A DNA stretch of 64,000 bases from Toxonevra muliebris. Lineage: Eukaryota; Arthropoda; Insecta; Diptera; Pallopteridae. Under the pieces are notes generated by a model. That model had not been told where the DNA came from. It searched no databases and saw only the letters and a program-made list of their open reading frames with translations. Location of the stretch: assembly GCA_963691655.1 (NCBI GenBank), contig OY829326.1, forward strand, positions 56,847,776 to 56,911,775, in the 5' to 3' direction. The translations under genes and the position numbers were made by a program. Shown here one piece after another: positions 46,268 to 57,598 of the stretch; the first letter of the stretch is position 1, and every line of letters starts with the position of its first letter.

Positions 46268-46981
46268 TTAGGAGTATGAATGTATAAACTCGTAATTGTG
46301 ACTAACTTCATATCTATCATACGCGCCATTTTTTTGACATTGACAGCTATTCTATCTCGAAGAGCTCCAAAAATACTATAAAAATTGATCTGTCAAATAA
46401 TTTTCATAATTTTACAAAAGTGTTTTACTATAGCTGAAAATGTCGAATATTTGGTGGGATATGAAAGGTGTCGTGCATTTTGAGGTGTTGAAACAGAATG
46501 AAACGATCACTGGCGACCGCTACTGGCTACAATTGATGCGTTTGAGCCGAGCATTAAAAGATAAGAAGCCAGAATATGAGAATAGACACGACGAATTTAT
46601 TCTTCAGCACGACAATGCTCGGCCGCATGTTGCAAGACAAGTAAAAACATAATTGGAAACGCTGAAATGGGAAGTGCTACCCCACCCGCCGTATTCTCCA
46701 GACATTGCTCCTTCTAATTACCACTTGTTCCGATCGATGACACATGGCCTGGCTGAACAGCACTTCCGTTCTTTCGAAGAACTCAAAAAATGGGTCGATT
46801 CGTGGATAGCCTCAAAAGATGAGGAGTTCTTTCGACGCGGAATCCGTATGCTACTAGAAAGATGGGAAAAGGTTGTGGCCAACGATGGACAATACTTTAA
46901 AGAATAAATTTGCAATCACTTTTTCACAATAAATGTCCAAATTATGAAAAAAAATACGAGTTTATACATTCATGCTCCCAA
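46268..46981 (+). mobile_element. mariner-type transposon, internally deleted
   Basis: The terminal inverted repeats are 27 bases with two mismatches: left 46268-46294 begins TTAGGAGTATGAATG, right 46955-46981 reverse-complements to TTGGGAGCATGAATG, and both continue identically through TATAAACTCGTA. TA target duplications flank it at 46266-46267 and 46982-46983. At 714 bp it is about half the usual 1.3 kb. The 5' half of the transposase gene has been lost, while the ends and the catalytic C-terminal half remain. Confidence 0.94.
46440..46907 (+). pseudogene. mariner transposase C-terminal half, inactive
   Basis: The frame reads from SNIWWDMKGVVHFEVLK, the start of the catalytic domain's central part, through ETITGDRYWLQL and LQHDNARPHVA to PHPPYSPDIAPSNYHLF and WIASKDEEFFRRGI. 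The D-34-D spacing of mariner transposases is kept, but the last catalytic Asp is replaced by Asn (APSN, codon at 46716-46718). One in-frame TAA at 46650-46652 replaces a residue of the conserved KTYLETL-like stretch. The N-terminal DNA-binding half is deleted. Either mutation alone would inactivate it. Confidence 0.93.
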
Positions 46982-46983
46982 TA

Positions 46984-49855
46984 GCTTTCTTCTTCCGTCA
47001 ATTCATGGCGTAGGTTGGCCAAATAAGCCGCCAATTCCTCGCTTATTTCAAAAAAATATAATTATCTTAATTAAAAATGAACTGTTTACTTGGAATTTTT
47101 ACACGAAACTGATTAGAAATGCACAATTACCTCTAGAAACCGTTGGAAAATCACCGTTCTCCATACAAAATATATGAAGATATATTATGGGCACTGAGTG
47201 CCCCAAGTCACGGATAGCGTACTCACCGCATAAAATGCCGTTACTTTCTTATCAAAAGAGGTATATACCTGGAATTTTATCAACTTATAATCAATGGTAC
47301 AATCTATCTGCCAAAAATTAAATTGGACTTCCCAATCTACCGAAATTCAACATCAAAAAAGAATATGAGTACCCAACTCACGGTTCTAAGGTTGGAAACT
47401 TTAGCAAGTAATATTAGAATATTCTATAAGCGATATTATGGATGTCCTGAATCAGTTTGAAATGTTTAAAAATTAATAATAAATAGAAAAAATTATCGGA
47501 TCCTTGAAAAATTAAACTTTTGGAGTTATTTGAAGTTTTTCTACCATCGGATGAAAGAAAGATCACCCTAAACTCGTCCGTCATATATCATTACATTATG
47601 TCTGCTGCCCCTGGCCGTGATTAAATCCGTTCTGAATACACTTTTTCCTGCATTCATGGGTTCAGGCGTACAATTTAGCAATAAGAAAATATAGTGAATT
47701 CCCCACTGATAATTATTTGAAAAAAAATGAGCATCTGATCATTTTGGGGACTTGTGGCCAAATTTTTTAAGGTTGGATACATCATCAGTAATGGAAAATC
47801 AATGAATTATCGCAATTATATCTTTCAAAAAAAATGCAATGGAATCCCCATTGAATATTTATATGAAAAAACTTTAATTGATTAATCTGTGAATTTTGTA
47901 TGATTTTCGGCCATTTTTTTAGGTTCAAGAAATTTATACATTTTTGTCCCTAGTCTGAAAATGAATCGCAATCATTTACCTATGAAAAAAATTCCCTAAT
48001 ATGAAGATTGGTCCCATATTCTCCCAAATAGTTAACAAATTAATATTGAAATGGAAACTGTTGAAATAAGAAATGTTTAAATTAATGTACAACTGTCAAA
48101 TTGCCCATATTCATACCATTCACTCTATATATCATATTTGCATATATGAAAACGAGCATTGAACTTTTTCGTACTTTTTCCAATGAATAATTTTACATAC
48201 ATTATTTTGTAGCATTTTTTTTTTTTTTCAAAATTTTTCTTAACATTAAATATATAGGTATGTATGGATGTATGTAAGTATGTATAAATAAATGTTTATT
48301 ATTACCTTACACTTGATGGCATTTGAGCAAATAAGTTTTCAAGTCAATGTACTCTCGTAGTTCACGATAATAATTGGTAAAACGGCAAGTAATTTTATTT
48401 AATTACATATGCATACATGCAGCTATTTGCATTGTCATTATTTCAAGGAAAAGAAAACAAGCTCATCAAAAGTTGCCAAAAAGTCGCAAAGTAGTATGAG
48501 GGTAACGATATTTAGCCTCATATGCCGGGGTCTGTATGTATGAATGTATGTATGACAATATTTGCATAAGCGTCAAGTCATTTCGGAGACAACAGAAAAC
48601 AAGAAACTGTTTCATCTTTGGGTTATTCAACTTTAGCCACGTACTTTTGCTTAGTCTATATATATTTTCTTCTTCTTTGTAAAAGCAAAAGAATTTTTGT
48701 AATGTAGAATCATTTTTTTTTTTTTTTTAACTGTCTAAACTTTTTAACTTTGTTACTTTCACGTTAATTACTTTTTACTTTGTATTTATTTGTTTCCAGT
48801 TTTTTTCATTTTTTCTTATGTAAATTAATTATATATTTACTTTTTTACTTTGAAGCTCATCAGCTCAAGAGCGATGTAAACAATTGTATTTGCATATGAA
48901 TTTGTTTGTAAATTTTTACACATGTAACTGCTTTTTTTGTTTTAAGAAATTATACATCAAATACATTATTGCTATTTGCTTAAGTGTTTAGAATGCAGTA
49001 AAAATTCGATTTTAAACTAAAATTTCTCGCCATATTTTTATGCATCTTAAAACTTCCAAATTTATTCATGCATTCATTTACATACTTAAGTACATGTGCA
49101 CCTAACTGAAATTAACTCTTGTATTGAATTTTCACAAACTGTTTACACTTGTTAAATGCTTGTACAATACTCAATATTTATTATAAGCATAAAGCTACTT
49201 GAAATTAATTGGAAAATTTTTGAAAATTAAACATTTATCCATAAATTAAATGAAGTGTTATTTTTATAATAGAGAAAATTGTGAAGTGAAAGTTAAAATA
49301 GTTAAAACAAATAGGTTCATAATTGGCTGCGTATAAAATTCAAATATTAATTCAAGCACTTAAAATAAAAACAATAAACAGAAAAAGACAAAAATGTTTT
49401 AAAATATAAACGAGACAACACGATCTACTTATGTATATGCAAATAACAAAAGTTAAGTTAATAAAAAAAAGTTATTTATTTAAACATGGAAACTTCACAA
49501 CTGAAACTTTATTTCGAAATTGAGATCAGTTGAATAAACAGCGAATACTTGAATATACAAATCTTCATTTGAATAAATAACGAAATATTTCACTAGACAT
49601 TCAGGCAGTTAGATAGAATGAAATTCAAGTATATGCAAACAATTTTTGAGATGGTAGAACAAATAGCAAAATAGTTAAAAAAAAACACATTAAAACAAAT
49701 AAAAGACAAATAAATACTTATAAAAGTAACAAAGAAATATTAGCTGATAGTTAGAGATTGAAAGCAAAAATTAAGAAAGAATATGCCACATAAATTTGTA
49801 ATCCGATATATCAATTTAAATACTATAGTTGTTGATAATAGCAATGTTGTAAATA
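46984..49855. other. AT-rich non-coding DNA, no gene seen
   Basis: A small perfect palindrome, GGGCACTGAGTGCCC, is at 47189-47203. GTATGTATG microsatellites are at about 48258-48280 and 48535-48550. The open frame at 46944-47177 has no recognisable domain and starts inside the mariner right end. Confidence 0.4.
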
Positions 49856-51293
49856 AGCCGTTGAGTGCAAAAGTGGTGTAAGTCATAAATTCGATTTTGA
49901 GCAATCCATTGGTTTAGTTGAAGTGTTGTAAAAAATAAAGGAATTGTTAAATTATTTCTCCCACTTCACAAGCAGTTTTATAGGATACATGTTAATCTAA
50001 TAATCCTTGTTTTTACTTGAGTATGTACTGAAATATTCCTTTTATGTACCCTCAAAATGACTTACAACACTTTTGCAGGCAACATGTTTATTAAACTAAG
50101 TTGTATATTATGACTTACACCAAATTTATGACGGACGCATTTTAGGGGATCGTGAGTTTTGTAATAAAAATAGCATTTTTTAGAGAATTTTTTATTCAAA
50201 ATATAATAAAATCATTTTTAAACTCAAAACCATATTAAATTCAATTTTTGTAAGTAGGTATAATAAAGTAAATACAAAACTATTAAAAATACAAATCAAA
50301 ATTTTATAGTAAACTATTCATTTGCTATTCGTCTAAGGGTCCCACATCTTCTATCATTTCGCCTTTAGATCTTTTTAAGTTAAGGAAAACTGTGTGATGA
50401 ATTGGAGGAATATGAAGGAGTCAGTCCATCATATCACTGGTGACGTAAACAAACGGAGTTTCTGTATTTCATAAAAATTTTGTTAGGATTTTAGTTGTTT
50501 TTTTAGTCTAAGCTCTGAAAATTCTTCAAATACACTAAGTGTTTCCTAATAAAATATGGTGTAACGATTGTCATTTTCAAAACGCAACCATTTAATTCGC
50601 AACTAGTTCCACAGCCTTTCCCTGTTCGTTAAATGCTGTTTGGTAGACCATTGCTTTGGTTCCCGCTATCATATTTTACCACGTGTTTCGTTCTAAAACC
50701 ATAACCTTCTTGATCATTGACTTACACCACTTTTGCACATAACACTATCACCATTCCGTTCTAGCACTCAACATTCTCCGGCCACCTACCGGCAAATAGT
50801 TGAAGCTAGACTTACAAAACTTTCGCACAAAACGGAATGAGGCTAAAGTTATTGCCTGGTGGTGAAAACCCGAATTATAAAAAAATGACTTACATCACTT
50901 TTGCACGCAACGGCTCAAATCGATATCCCTTTAGAAAAAAAAAGGTTATTTGCCTCGAAAAAAGAACCTTATACATTTTTTGTTAGAATTTGCTGCTTTT
51001 CCACCCATACTAGGTCAGCCTTTCATTTTATCCTTAAAATCAGTTTTTATCACAATTTTTAAAAACTTTACCCCGGAAAAAATTACCAGTTTCGTAAAAA
51101 ATCAACAAAAATATTTCTGGATTTTATAACCTTATCAAAGTATAAATATGCATACTACTTTTACAATACGCTTCACATCGGATTAAAAAGAGAAAACATA
51201 AGATCGTGAAACTCTTTAGCGGGGCTGTGAATTGAGCCGTTGCGTGCAAAAGTGGTGTAAGTCAACTCCACTTTTGCACTCAACGGCTCAATT
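49856..51293. repeat. Cluster of seven copies of a 21-29 bp motif on both strands; possible unclassified transposon
   Basis: The motif GCCGTTGAGTGCAAAAGTGG followed by TGTAAGTCA stands at 49857-49885. Full or partial reverse-complement copies lie at 50058-50083, 50111-50122, 50718-50738, 50809-50835 and 50886-50915. At 51230-51293 a forward and a reverse copy face each other across a 12-base loop, forming a 26-bp stem with one mismatch. The outer copies have the layout of terminal inverted repeats with internal subterminal copies. No target duplication or coding sequence was found, so the class is open. Confidence 0.7.
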
Positions 51294-51872
51294 GAAAATT
51301 TTGCAACGGAAACGAGCTTTCATTGCACTCAAACGAAACTAACAAGAAACGAAGTTATGTTGTTGTTTGTGTTTAGCGAACAAGGTCATATGGGGATCAG
51401 CTACATACAATAAAGCAGAAAGTTGACTTCTCGCATTTTTATCACATGTGCTTTACTGAGAGAGCTTGATTCCATACAGCTGAATTTTTTTCTCATGTCT
51501 TATATACTTGTAATGCGTCGTGCTTATGCCGATAAGTGTAGAGCAAAAACTTCAACAGAATTTGTTATAAATGTTTTCTAATTATTTTTAAATAAACAAC
51601 AATGTTTCACTTCTACTGTGAGTGCCTGCAGACACATAACTTTGTTTTATTTTTCTCTCTCATAATGTTATGCGTACAAAAATGAGTCGTCGTTGCTATT
51701 GTCCCATTTGTGTTCAATCTTTTACTCAATGTTGAGATTCAAAGCATCAATTAATAGAAGAAAGGTTTAAAGAGCACGTAAAAAATGTCACACGTACAGA
51801 GCTCATTTCCATTGAAAGAATGCTCAATCGATCATTGTGTATATAAAGGTGACTACCGCCGCATTAAATAAT

Positions 51873-52013
51873 AGAGCACGTAAGACGACACTGATAGAAC
51901 CGACGTCAACGCCTCTGCCCATTTCTATTAGCGCGATCCCCATACGTTCATATATAAAAAAAACTAGACTCTCAACGTCGGCCCTCTAAGCGTCGTCTCA
52001 TGTTCTCTAAGCG
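51873..52013. repeat. 21-bp direct repeat with an inverted partner
   Basis: CTCTAAGCGTCGTCTCATGTT (51984-52004) is followed by a second copy with one change (52005-52025) and the start of a third. TAGAGCACGTAAGACGAC at about 51873 is a diverged inverted partner (about 14 of 18 positions). The roughly 140 bp might be a very small foldback element. Confidence 0.4.
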
Positions 52014-52052
52014 TCATCTCATGTTCTCTATGTCTCAAACTATAATATATAT

Positions 52053-52291
52053 CAGGGGTTCCCAAAAGTTTCTTATGGAGGTGTAAACACCAAAACATAC
52101 AAACTTGATTATTATAAGTTCATACGTTAGACAACAACAAAATCTACGTTTAAAATTAACAAAGTATACGAAAGTGTTGTTGCTTTGCACTTTGGTATTG
52201 GTAAAGAAGAGAATGTGAAACGCTCAGCCTATGCCTAAGTGCTTCTACAAAAACAAATGTGCACCACGTGCATAGCCCGTGGGCACTTCTG
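52053..52291. mobile_element. Small hAT-like MITE, 239 bp
   Basis: The left end, CAGGGGTTCCCAAA, is a typical hAT terminus. The right end, reverse-complemented, is CAGAAGTGCCCACG, matching at 10 of 14 positions. The flanking 8-mers ATATATAT and TTATATAC match at six positions, but this is AT-rich DNA, so chance agreement is possible. No coding sequence. Confidence 0.45.
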
Positions 52292-52299
52292 TTATATAC

Positions 52300-55200
52300 A
52301 TTCTTAAAGTGGAAAAAAATGTTAGCCAAGCAACTTAAGAAAGGAGCAATTTTGAAACTTTCTGTTAAAATTTTTTTATCCTATTAATTTAAAACTTATT
52401 TAATTAAATTTTTTTCAATGTAAGACTAATTTTTGTTTAAATTCTTTTCATTTCAGGTAAGTTTTGGAATTATTTACCTAAAAAAAATCCTAACTTGTAA
52501 GTAAAAGAATCACTTTGAATATTCCTAAGCAATTTTTATTCAATGAAAATTTTCCGTTGCCGCCAAGGATTTTGTTTCGATTGTGCAGAGTATTGAATAC
52601 AGGCAACAATTATAATTTGCCATTAGTAGCGTTCCCACATTTTAAAAATTTAAGAAAATATTCCAGTTTCCCTGTTTGCCTGATTTTTAAAAAATAAAAA
52701 TGTGTTCAGACTTTCATAACGAATAACTTTCTCTCAAACACTAAATATGTGCCTAATATTTAAAATTAATGTGTATTTTTTAACTTTTCGTCTCATGATG
52801 CCAAGTGATTTTTTTATAGAAATTTTTACTTCAAATAATTAAATAATCAAGACCATGGTTTATCATGGATGTATTTTTAAATAATTTTAGATTGGTTGCA
52901 TTGCAATATCAGAATAGAAATCCCAATACAAAAACCAAACAACTATTTTTTCTTGCTGGTAAAAGTTCAAGAGTCAAAGGGTAAAGATGATTTTTTTCGA
53001 CGGATATATATATTAACTTTAAATAACGGCATTTTCAAAACAAAAATTCTATAAATAACCTAAAATCCTTCATCAATTCTCACCTGTATGGAAAATTAGA
53101 CTTTTTGGAACAGTGTAATTGATTTTACCGGATTATTTAAAATTTTCTCAAGTTTTTCTTTATCCACACCATAAAAAAAACTTATAGCTATGCACGTGCT
53201 TAGTTTATTTTTATTTTTGTTAGAATGAAAAAAGAGAAAGGAAATAAAATTTTCATTTAATCTAAAATAATCTAAATGACTTTGAATTTTTAGTATCACT
53301 GACATTTATGACCTTGAAAATCATGCTATACATGTATATAATAATCACATATCCATACGTTTTTCATAAACCTATTAAAATCATCTTTCCATAATCACCC
53401 CAGAAATACAAGAAAATCAAAATGAAATAAATAAGATAAATATTTATTTCGATTTGGTTTTTCTTGGCACACTTTATAATTTATTTTTATGTTATATACG
53501 CGCTACTTAAATAAAAATGAAATAAATTATATTTTATTATATGTATTTTAAAATAGAAAAAAGCAAAAAAAAAGAAGATATTTCAAATATTAATTAAAAT
53601 GCTGTATAGCACAAAAAAACGAAATAAGAAGCGGATTTATCAGTTCAATCGAGCTCTAAATAAATTCATATCTATAACGAAGCAGCAGTCAAAGCACAGT
53701 GGGCGATATTTATGTGTCGGCGCTGCATAATTTACTTTAAATTGCATTGTTGTTGATGATTGTGTGTGCTATTGTTGTTGTTTGCTTTACAAACACACAA
53801 AAATTAATTAATTAGTTTTTATTATGCGGTCAGTCAATTGCGAGTTAGAAAATGATGATAAATGTGCAAATATTTGTTTTAGTTTTATGCGATTTTATTG
53901 ATGCCACCATCATCGTCATCATTAATTTTTTTTTTTTTTGTCAGTGTATATGTAATTGTGTATATTTAAGTATATTTTGCTTGAAGTATACTTAAATAGT
54001 TATTTATTTGTGCTTGAATGTTTTTTTTTTCAACTTTTTGTTTGTTTGTGTGATTTTGGTTGGACTCTTTTTTCAGATTAGTAAAACTTAATAATTATAA
54101 ATCAATTTGTTAATTAAAATGTTGCCAAAATTCAATTAGCAAAAGGAAATAAATAAAAAATAATTAAGTAGATAAAGTTACTCAATAAAAAATCGTAGTT
54201 CATATGTTATGAACTGTTGAACTTATGAAGTTTGAATGCAATAGCAATTAAATTAAAATAATGAACTTTGGAATTTAAACGGCGAAGAAGAAAAAATATC
54301 AACTAAAATTAAATACGTTTCACTGTGCGAAGTCAGTGAATGTAGATCAAGTATTACATAAATCGAAAAATTACTTTTGATTGAAAAATACTAAAAAGCA
54401 GGTAGAGTGCGAACCATCTGGGATTATGCCTTAAAAAACAAATAAATTAAAGAAGCAATCAAAATATCAAATCAAAACACGTTCGAAATCCAAAGCTCTA
54501 CTGGAAATAAAGCAGAGGAAAGAAAACCACTATGTTATTTTCAGCTATTTCAATATAATTTCTCTTCCCAATATTTTCATTTGCTAGGTAAATAAAACAG
54601 AGTTGATTTCTATGGTTCGGTCAGTGCTATATTTCTACCCTAAAAATCTGATTACAGAAACTTACCGTTATTTAAGGGGGTCCACCTGTGCTCCGGTGGG
54701 ACTTCGAACATTTTTTCAAAAATTTTTTTTGTCGGGAGAACTGCCTCAAATTTTTTCGCGAATCAAATGGTGGTGTTTTTTCCAAAAAACGTTTGATTTA
54801 ATGCATGTTTTCGTGAGCTGTAAAAAATTAAGAAATCAAAATTAAAAAAAAAACATGGGTTCTTTAAATATTCTTTTAAATTAATCAGTTAAATTTTCCA
54901 CTTGATTTGTTCAGTAGATTTTTTAATCCAGCCCACAAATTGTAAGAACATAATTTCGAAAAAACGCCGAAAAAGTTTGAAAACGCGATAAAACTTTGCA
55001 TTGCAAACTCCACTATGCTTAGTATAATTCTGTTATGCGCTATCATGCTACGTTAAGTTCCTATAATTGGACCTTAAGTGGCTTAGTGTTTAGGCTGGGT
55101 TGGTTTGCCAACCTCATAAAACTCCAAATTTTTAGAGGTTTCTGCATAGTGCGACATAAAGTTCCAGAAATTAATCGGTGGGTTGTGCCAGAATTAATTT
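52300..55200. other. AT-rich non-coding DNA
   Basis: No supported gene. The frames at 52515-52697 and 54603-54845 have no domain. At 54672 TTAAGGGGGTCCACC resembles a piggyBac-type left end, but I found no matching right end. Confidence 0.35.
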
Positions 55201-55279
55201 TAGTTTTAGCCTTCGAATTACAGATAACGGCAGAAAATTGTCTGGCTCAACCCTGCTTCTACAAAGAATAAATCTGTAC

Positions 55280-56420
55280 CATTTCACGACTGTGTTCGTA
55301 CAGTTGAACAATGGCTGGAAGCAGAGAACTACTGGGAGTGTTTATCGATATTGAAGGGGCTTTTAACAATGCTACCTTCGACTCGGCTTGCTCTTCGGCC
55401 AGACATTATGGTGTTGAAGAAATTTTCATTCGATGGATTCATGCCATGCTACCCAAACGGCTACTTATCACGGGGGGAGAAAACGAAGACAGTGTCACGG
55501 TCGAGGTTGAGAAAGGATGCCCCTAAGGGGTCATCTTCTATGGTGCATCGTGGTCGACTCCCTCTTAATGATTTGCAGAATCTTGGAGTTCACATCGAAT
55601 GCTGACAATGTGTGCGTACTAATCACGGGACGGTCCTTACAGACGGTGTGCATTAAAATGTATGAAGACTTGGATAAGATCGAGGTTCGGTGCAATCTGT
55701 AAAGTTTTTCAAAGAATCCCAACAAGTACCTTAGTGCTTTTTACTAAGAAACGCAAGAAAGATAGCCTGTTACTACCAACGATGACGGGAGTAACACTAC
55801 AGTTGTCTACTGAAGTTAAATATTTGTTATGGAAGACGTACGCCGAGCTGAAGGTCTAGCGTGCACTGAAGGTTTTCTGACTGTGCAAGCGAGCTTTTGG
55901 CAAGACTTGGGGTCTAAATCCAGCTTTAGTGTACTGCTAATATATTGCTCTTGTGAGACCTATTGTCACGTAAGCCTACGTAGTATGGTGGAGACAAACT
56001 TTAGTTAAGCCCACAATATCTTCTTTGACCATGCTTCAGAGCAGTGTGTTCTTGGGTATGACTACTCTCAATGCCTTGCTTGACCTGCTTTCTCTGGGCG
56101 TCATCACCGATCCAACCTGCCAATCGTGTCTTGAGGATGACGATATTACAGAACATTTTCTTTGTAGCTGTCCGGCGTTCGCGAGAATCAGACTAAGGCT
56201 GTTGGGTAGTGATGTCTGGAATATTAATAATATCCATACTCTCCCTCTTCCTAAGCTTCTAAGGTTCATCTGTGAAACAAAGAACTTCGAGGTTGGGAGA
56301 CCTTAGACCTTCCTTCTCCCCATTTACCCCCTCACATACCTTTCCTATCTTAATACTTTCTTCTACTGGCTCTATTTCGAGTATAGTAGAAAGGTCTTTG
56401 AGATACTCTCTGCATCATTT
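55280..56420 (+). pseudogene. LINE relic: reverse transcriptase core, Cys-His tail and 3' UTR
   Basis: After a frameshift near 55310 the sequence reads RELLGVFIDIEGAFNNATFD, motif A of LINE reverse transcriptases with its catalytic Asp. FIRWIHAMLPKR, VEVEKGCP (motif B region) and NADNVCVLITGR follow. The last is the YADD catalytic box changed to NADN, which would inactivate the enzyme. Next come ALVRPIVT-like and MTTLNALLDLL residues (end of the RT domain), a direct jump to GVITDPTCQSCLEDDDITEH and LCSCPAFARIRLRLLG. Most of the RNase H domain has therefore been deleted at about 56095. The tail and 3' UTR match the relic at 31230-31960. Stops and shifts are frequent. Confidence 0.88.
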
Positions 56421-56456
56421 TGGCTAGCCTTTGTGCCTTTCTCTGTACCCGCTTAA

Positions 56457-57594
56457 CCCATTAAGTCCTAGAGTGAACCCGTTGAAATTTGTTGATGGAA
56501 ATTGGTGTAATGGGCTCAAAGAGCCTCAGAAAGAACCACAAAAAAAAAAAAACTTGGTCGGTCCGGCCGATCCGACGTTTTCGACCGTAGCGTATACGCA
56601 TCACCCGTCCGAAAGCAGCATAAGAAATACGTGCGTATATGATACACCCGTCTAAAAGCTGTAATAGATTTCTAAGAAAATAAAAGGAAAAAAAAGGTTA
56701 TGGAAACAATCCTTTTGAAATTGGATCTGTATCTTCTATCCAATTGATTCCATCGTCTTTCTTTCTCGTTTTGGCCTGAGAATTTGTTGGTGCTGCAGAT
56801 TTGCTTGATAGTTAGCTGTTCGTAAACTTACTCTTGGAGGTCTTGGTGGTGTTTTCTGGACTTGACTCACAACGGATGGTGTGGCGGCTACTGGTGATAA
56901 TGAAGTTATTTTATTTTGCGGAGCTTCAATGTTCATTATTACTTCATTCAATGCTGGTGCTGGTGCATTAGAATTCATTAAATCAGTTTAAATATTGTTA
57001 AACTGATTTGGCAAAATGTCACATTTTTTTGTAGGACTTCACAACATTTCCAGCTCTTCGTCGGCAGCAGGTTCACAAGGCTGGGTCAATACAGTACTAG
57101 GCAGATTCATTAAAGTACCGCCATCATCTTCGTCAGAATCGTCTTCACCAGACTTATATTCAGTTGTTGCTGGTGGTTCGATATACAGAGTCTCAATAAC
57201 TTCATTATCTTCATCATCAGTATGACCATTAGGATGCCCAAAACCAGGTCAAACTAATACCAATTACAAATAAAATTTTTCTACGGATTCTTGGCCACTA
57301 ACACCACAACACTGCACAAAATTTTCTTAATAACTTTATAAATTTTAATGTAATTTTTTAACTCATACTTTCTCCTACGAGCCATTCTTTGGGTTTTTGT
57401 CCAAAAAAAACTTCAATTACTCGTCTTTACTGTTCTAAATTTAAACAGCAAATGGTATGATCGAATTTTTCTATTTTCCGTAAAGCTTCTCTCTTCGTGT
57501 TAGAGCAACTGTGACGTGTATTAGTAACTTTTTTTTATCTGCATTAAAATATACTTCTTTTTTGTGCGTATACGCATCATTAGGACTTAATGGG
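56457..57594 (-). mobile_element. piggyBac element, internally deleted
   Basis: The ends are CCCATTAAGTCCTA and TAGGACTTAATGGG, a perfect 14-bp inverted repeat, flanked on each side by TTAA (56453-56456 and 57595-57598). A GCGTATACGC palindrome lies inside each end (about 56591 and 57567), a likely subterminal binding motif. The 1138-bp body carries the N-terminal part of a piggyBac transposase on the minus strand. Full elements are about 2.4 kb. It lies just downstream of the LINE 3' end. Confidence 0.94.
56736..57385 (-). pseudogene. piggyBac transposase N-terminal fragment
   Basis: Reading the minus strand from about 57385, ARRRKYEL is followed after a shift by GHTDDEDNEVIETLYIEP and YKSGEDDSDEDDGG. 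These are the long acidic, disordered N-terminus typical of piggyBac transposases. A further frame (56978-56736) is rich in Pro and Ala and ends with LRPKRERKTMESIG, just where the catalytic core would begin. The DDD core and the C-terminal Cys-rich domain are missing. Frameshifts separate the pieces. Confidence 0.75.
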
Positions 57595-57598
57595 TTAA

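Noticed and set aside
52515..52697. 60-codon frame preceded by TTTCAG as a possible exon
   Set aside because: The CAG is followed directly by GTAAGT and the frame is not continuous with it; no domain is visible.
54672..54900. TTAAGGGGGTCCACC as a piggyBac left end
   Set aside because: No matching inverted end next to a TTAA was found downstream.
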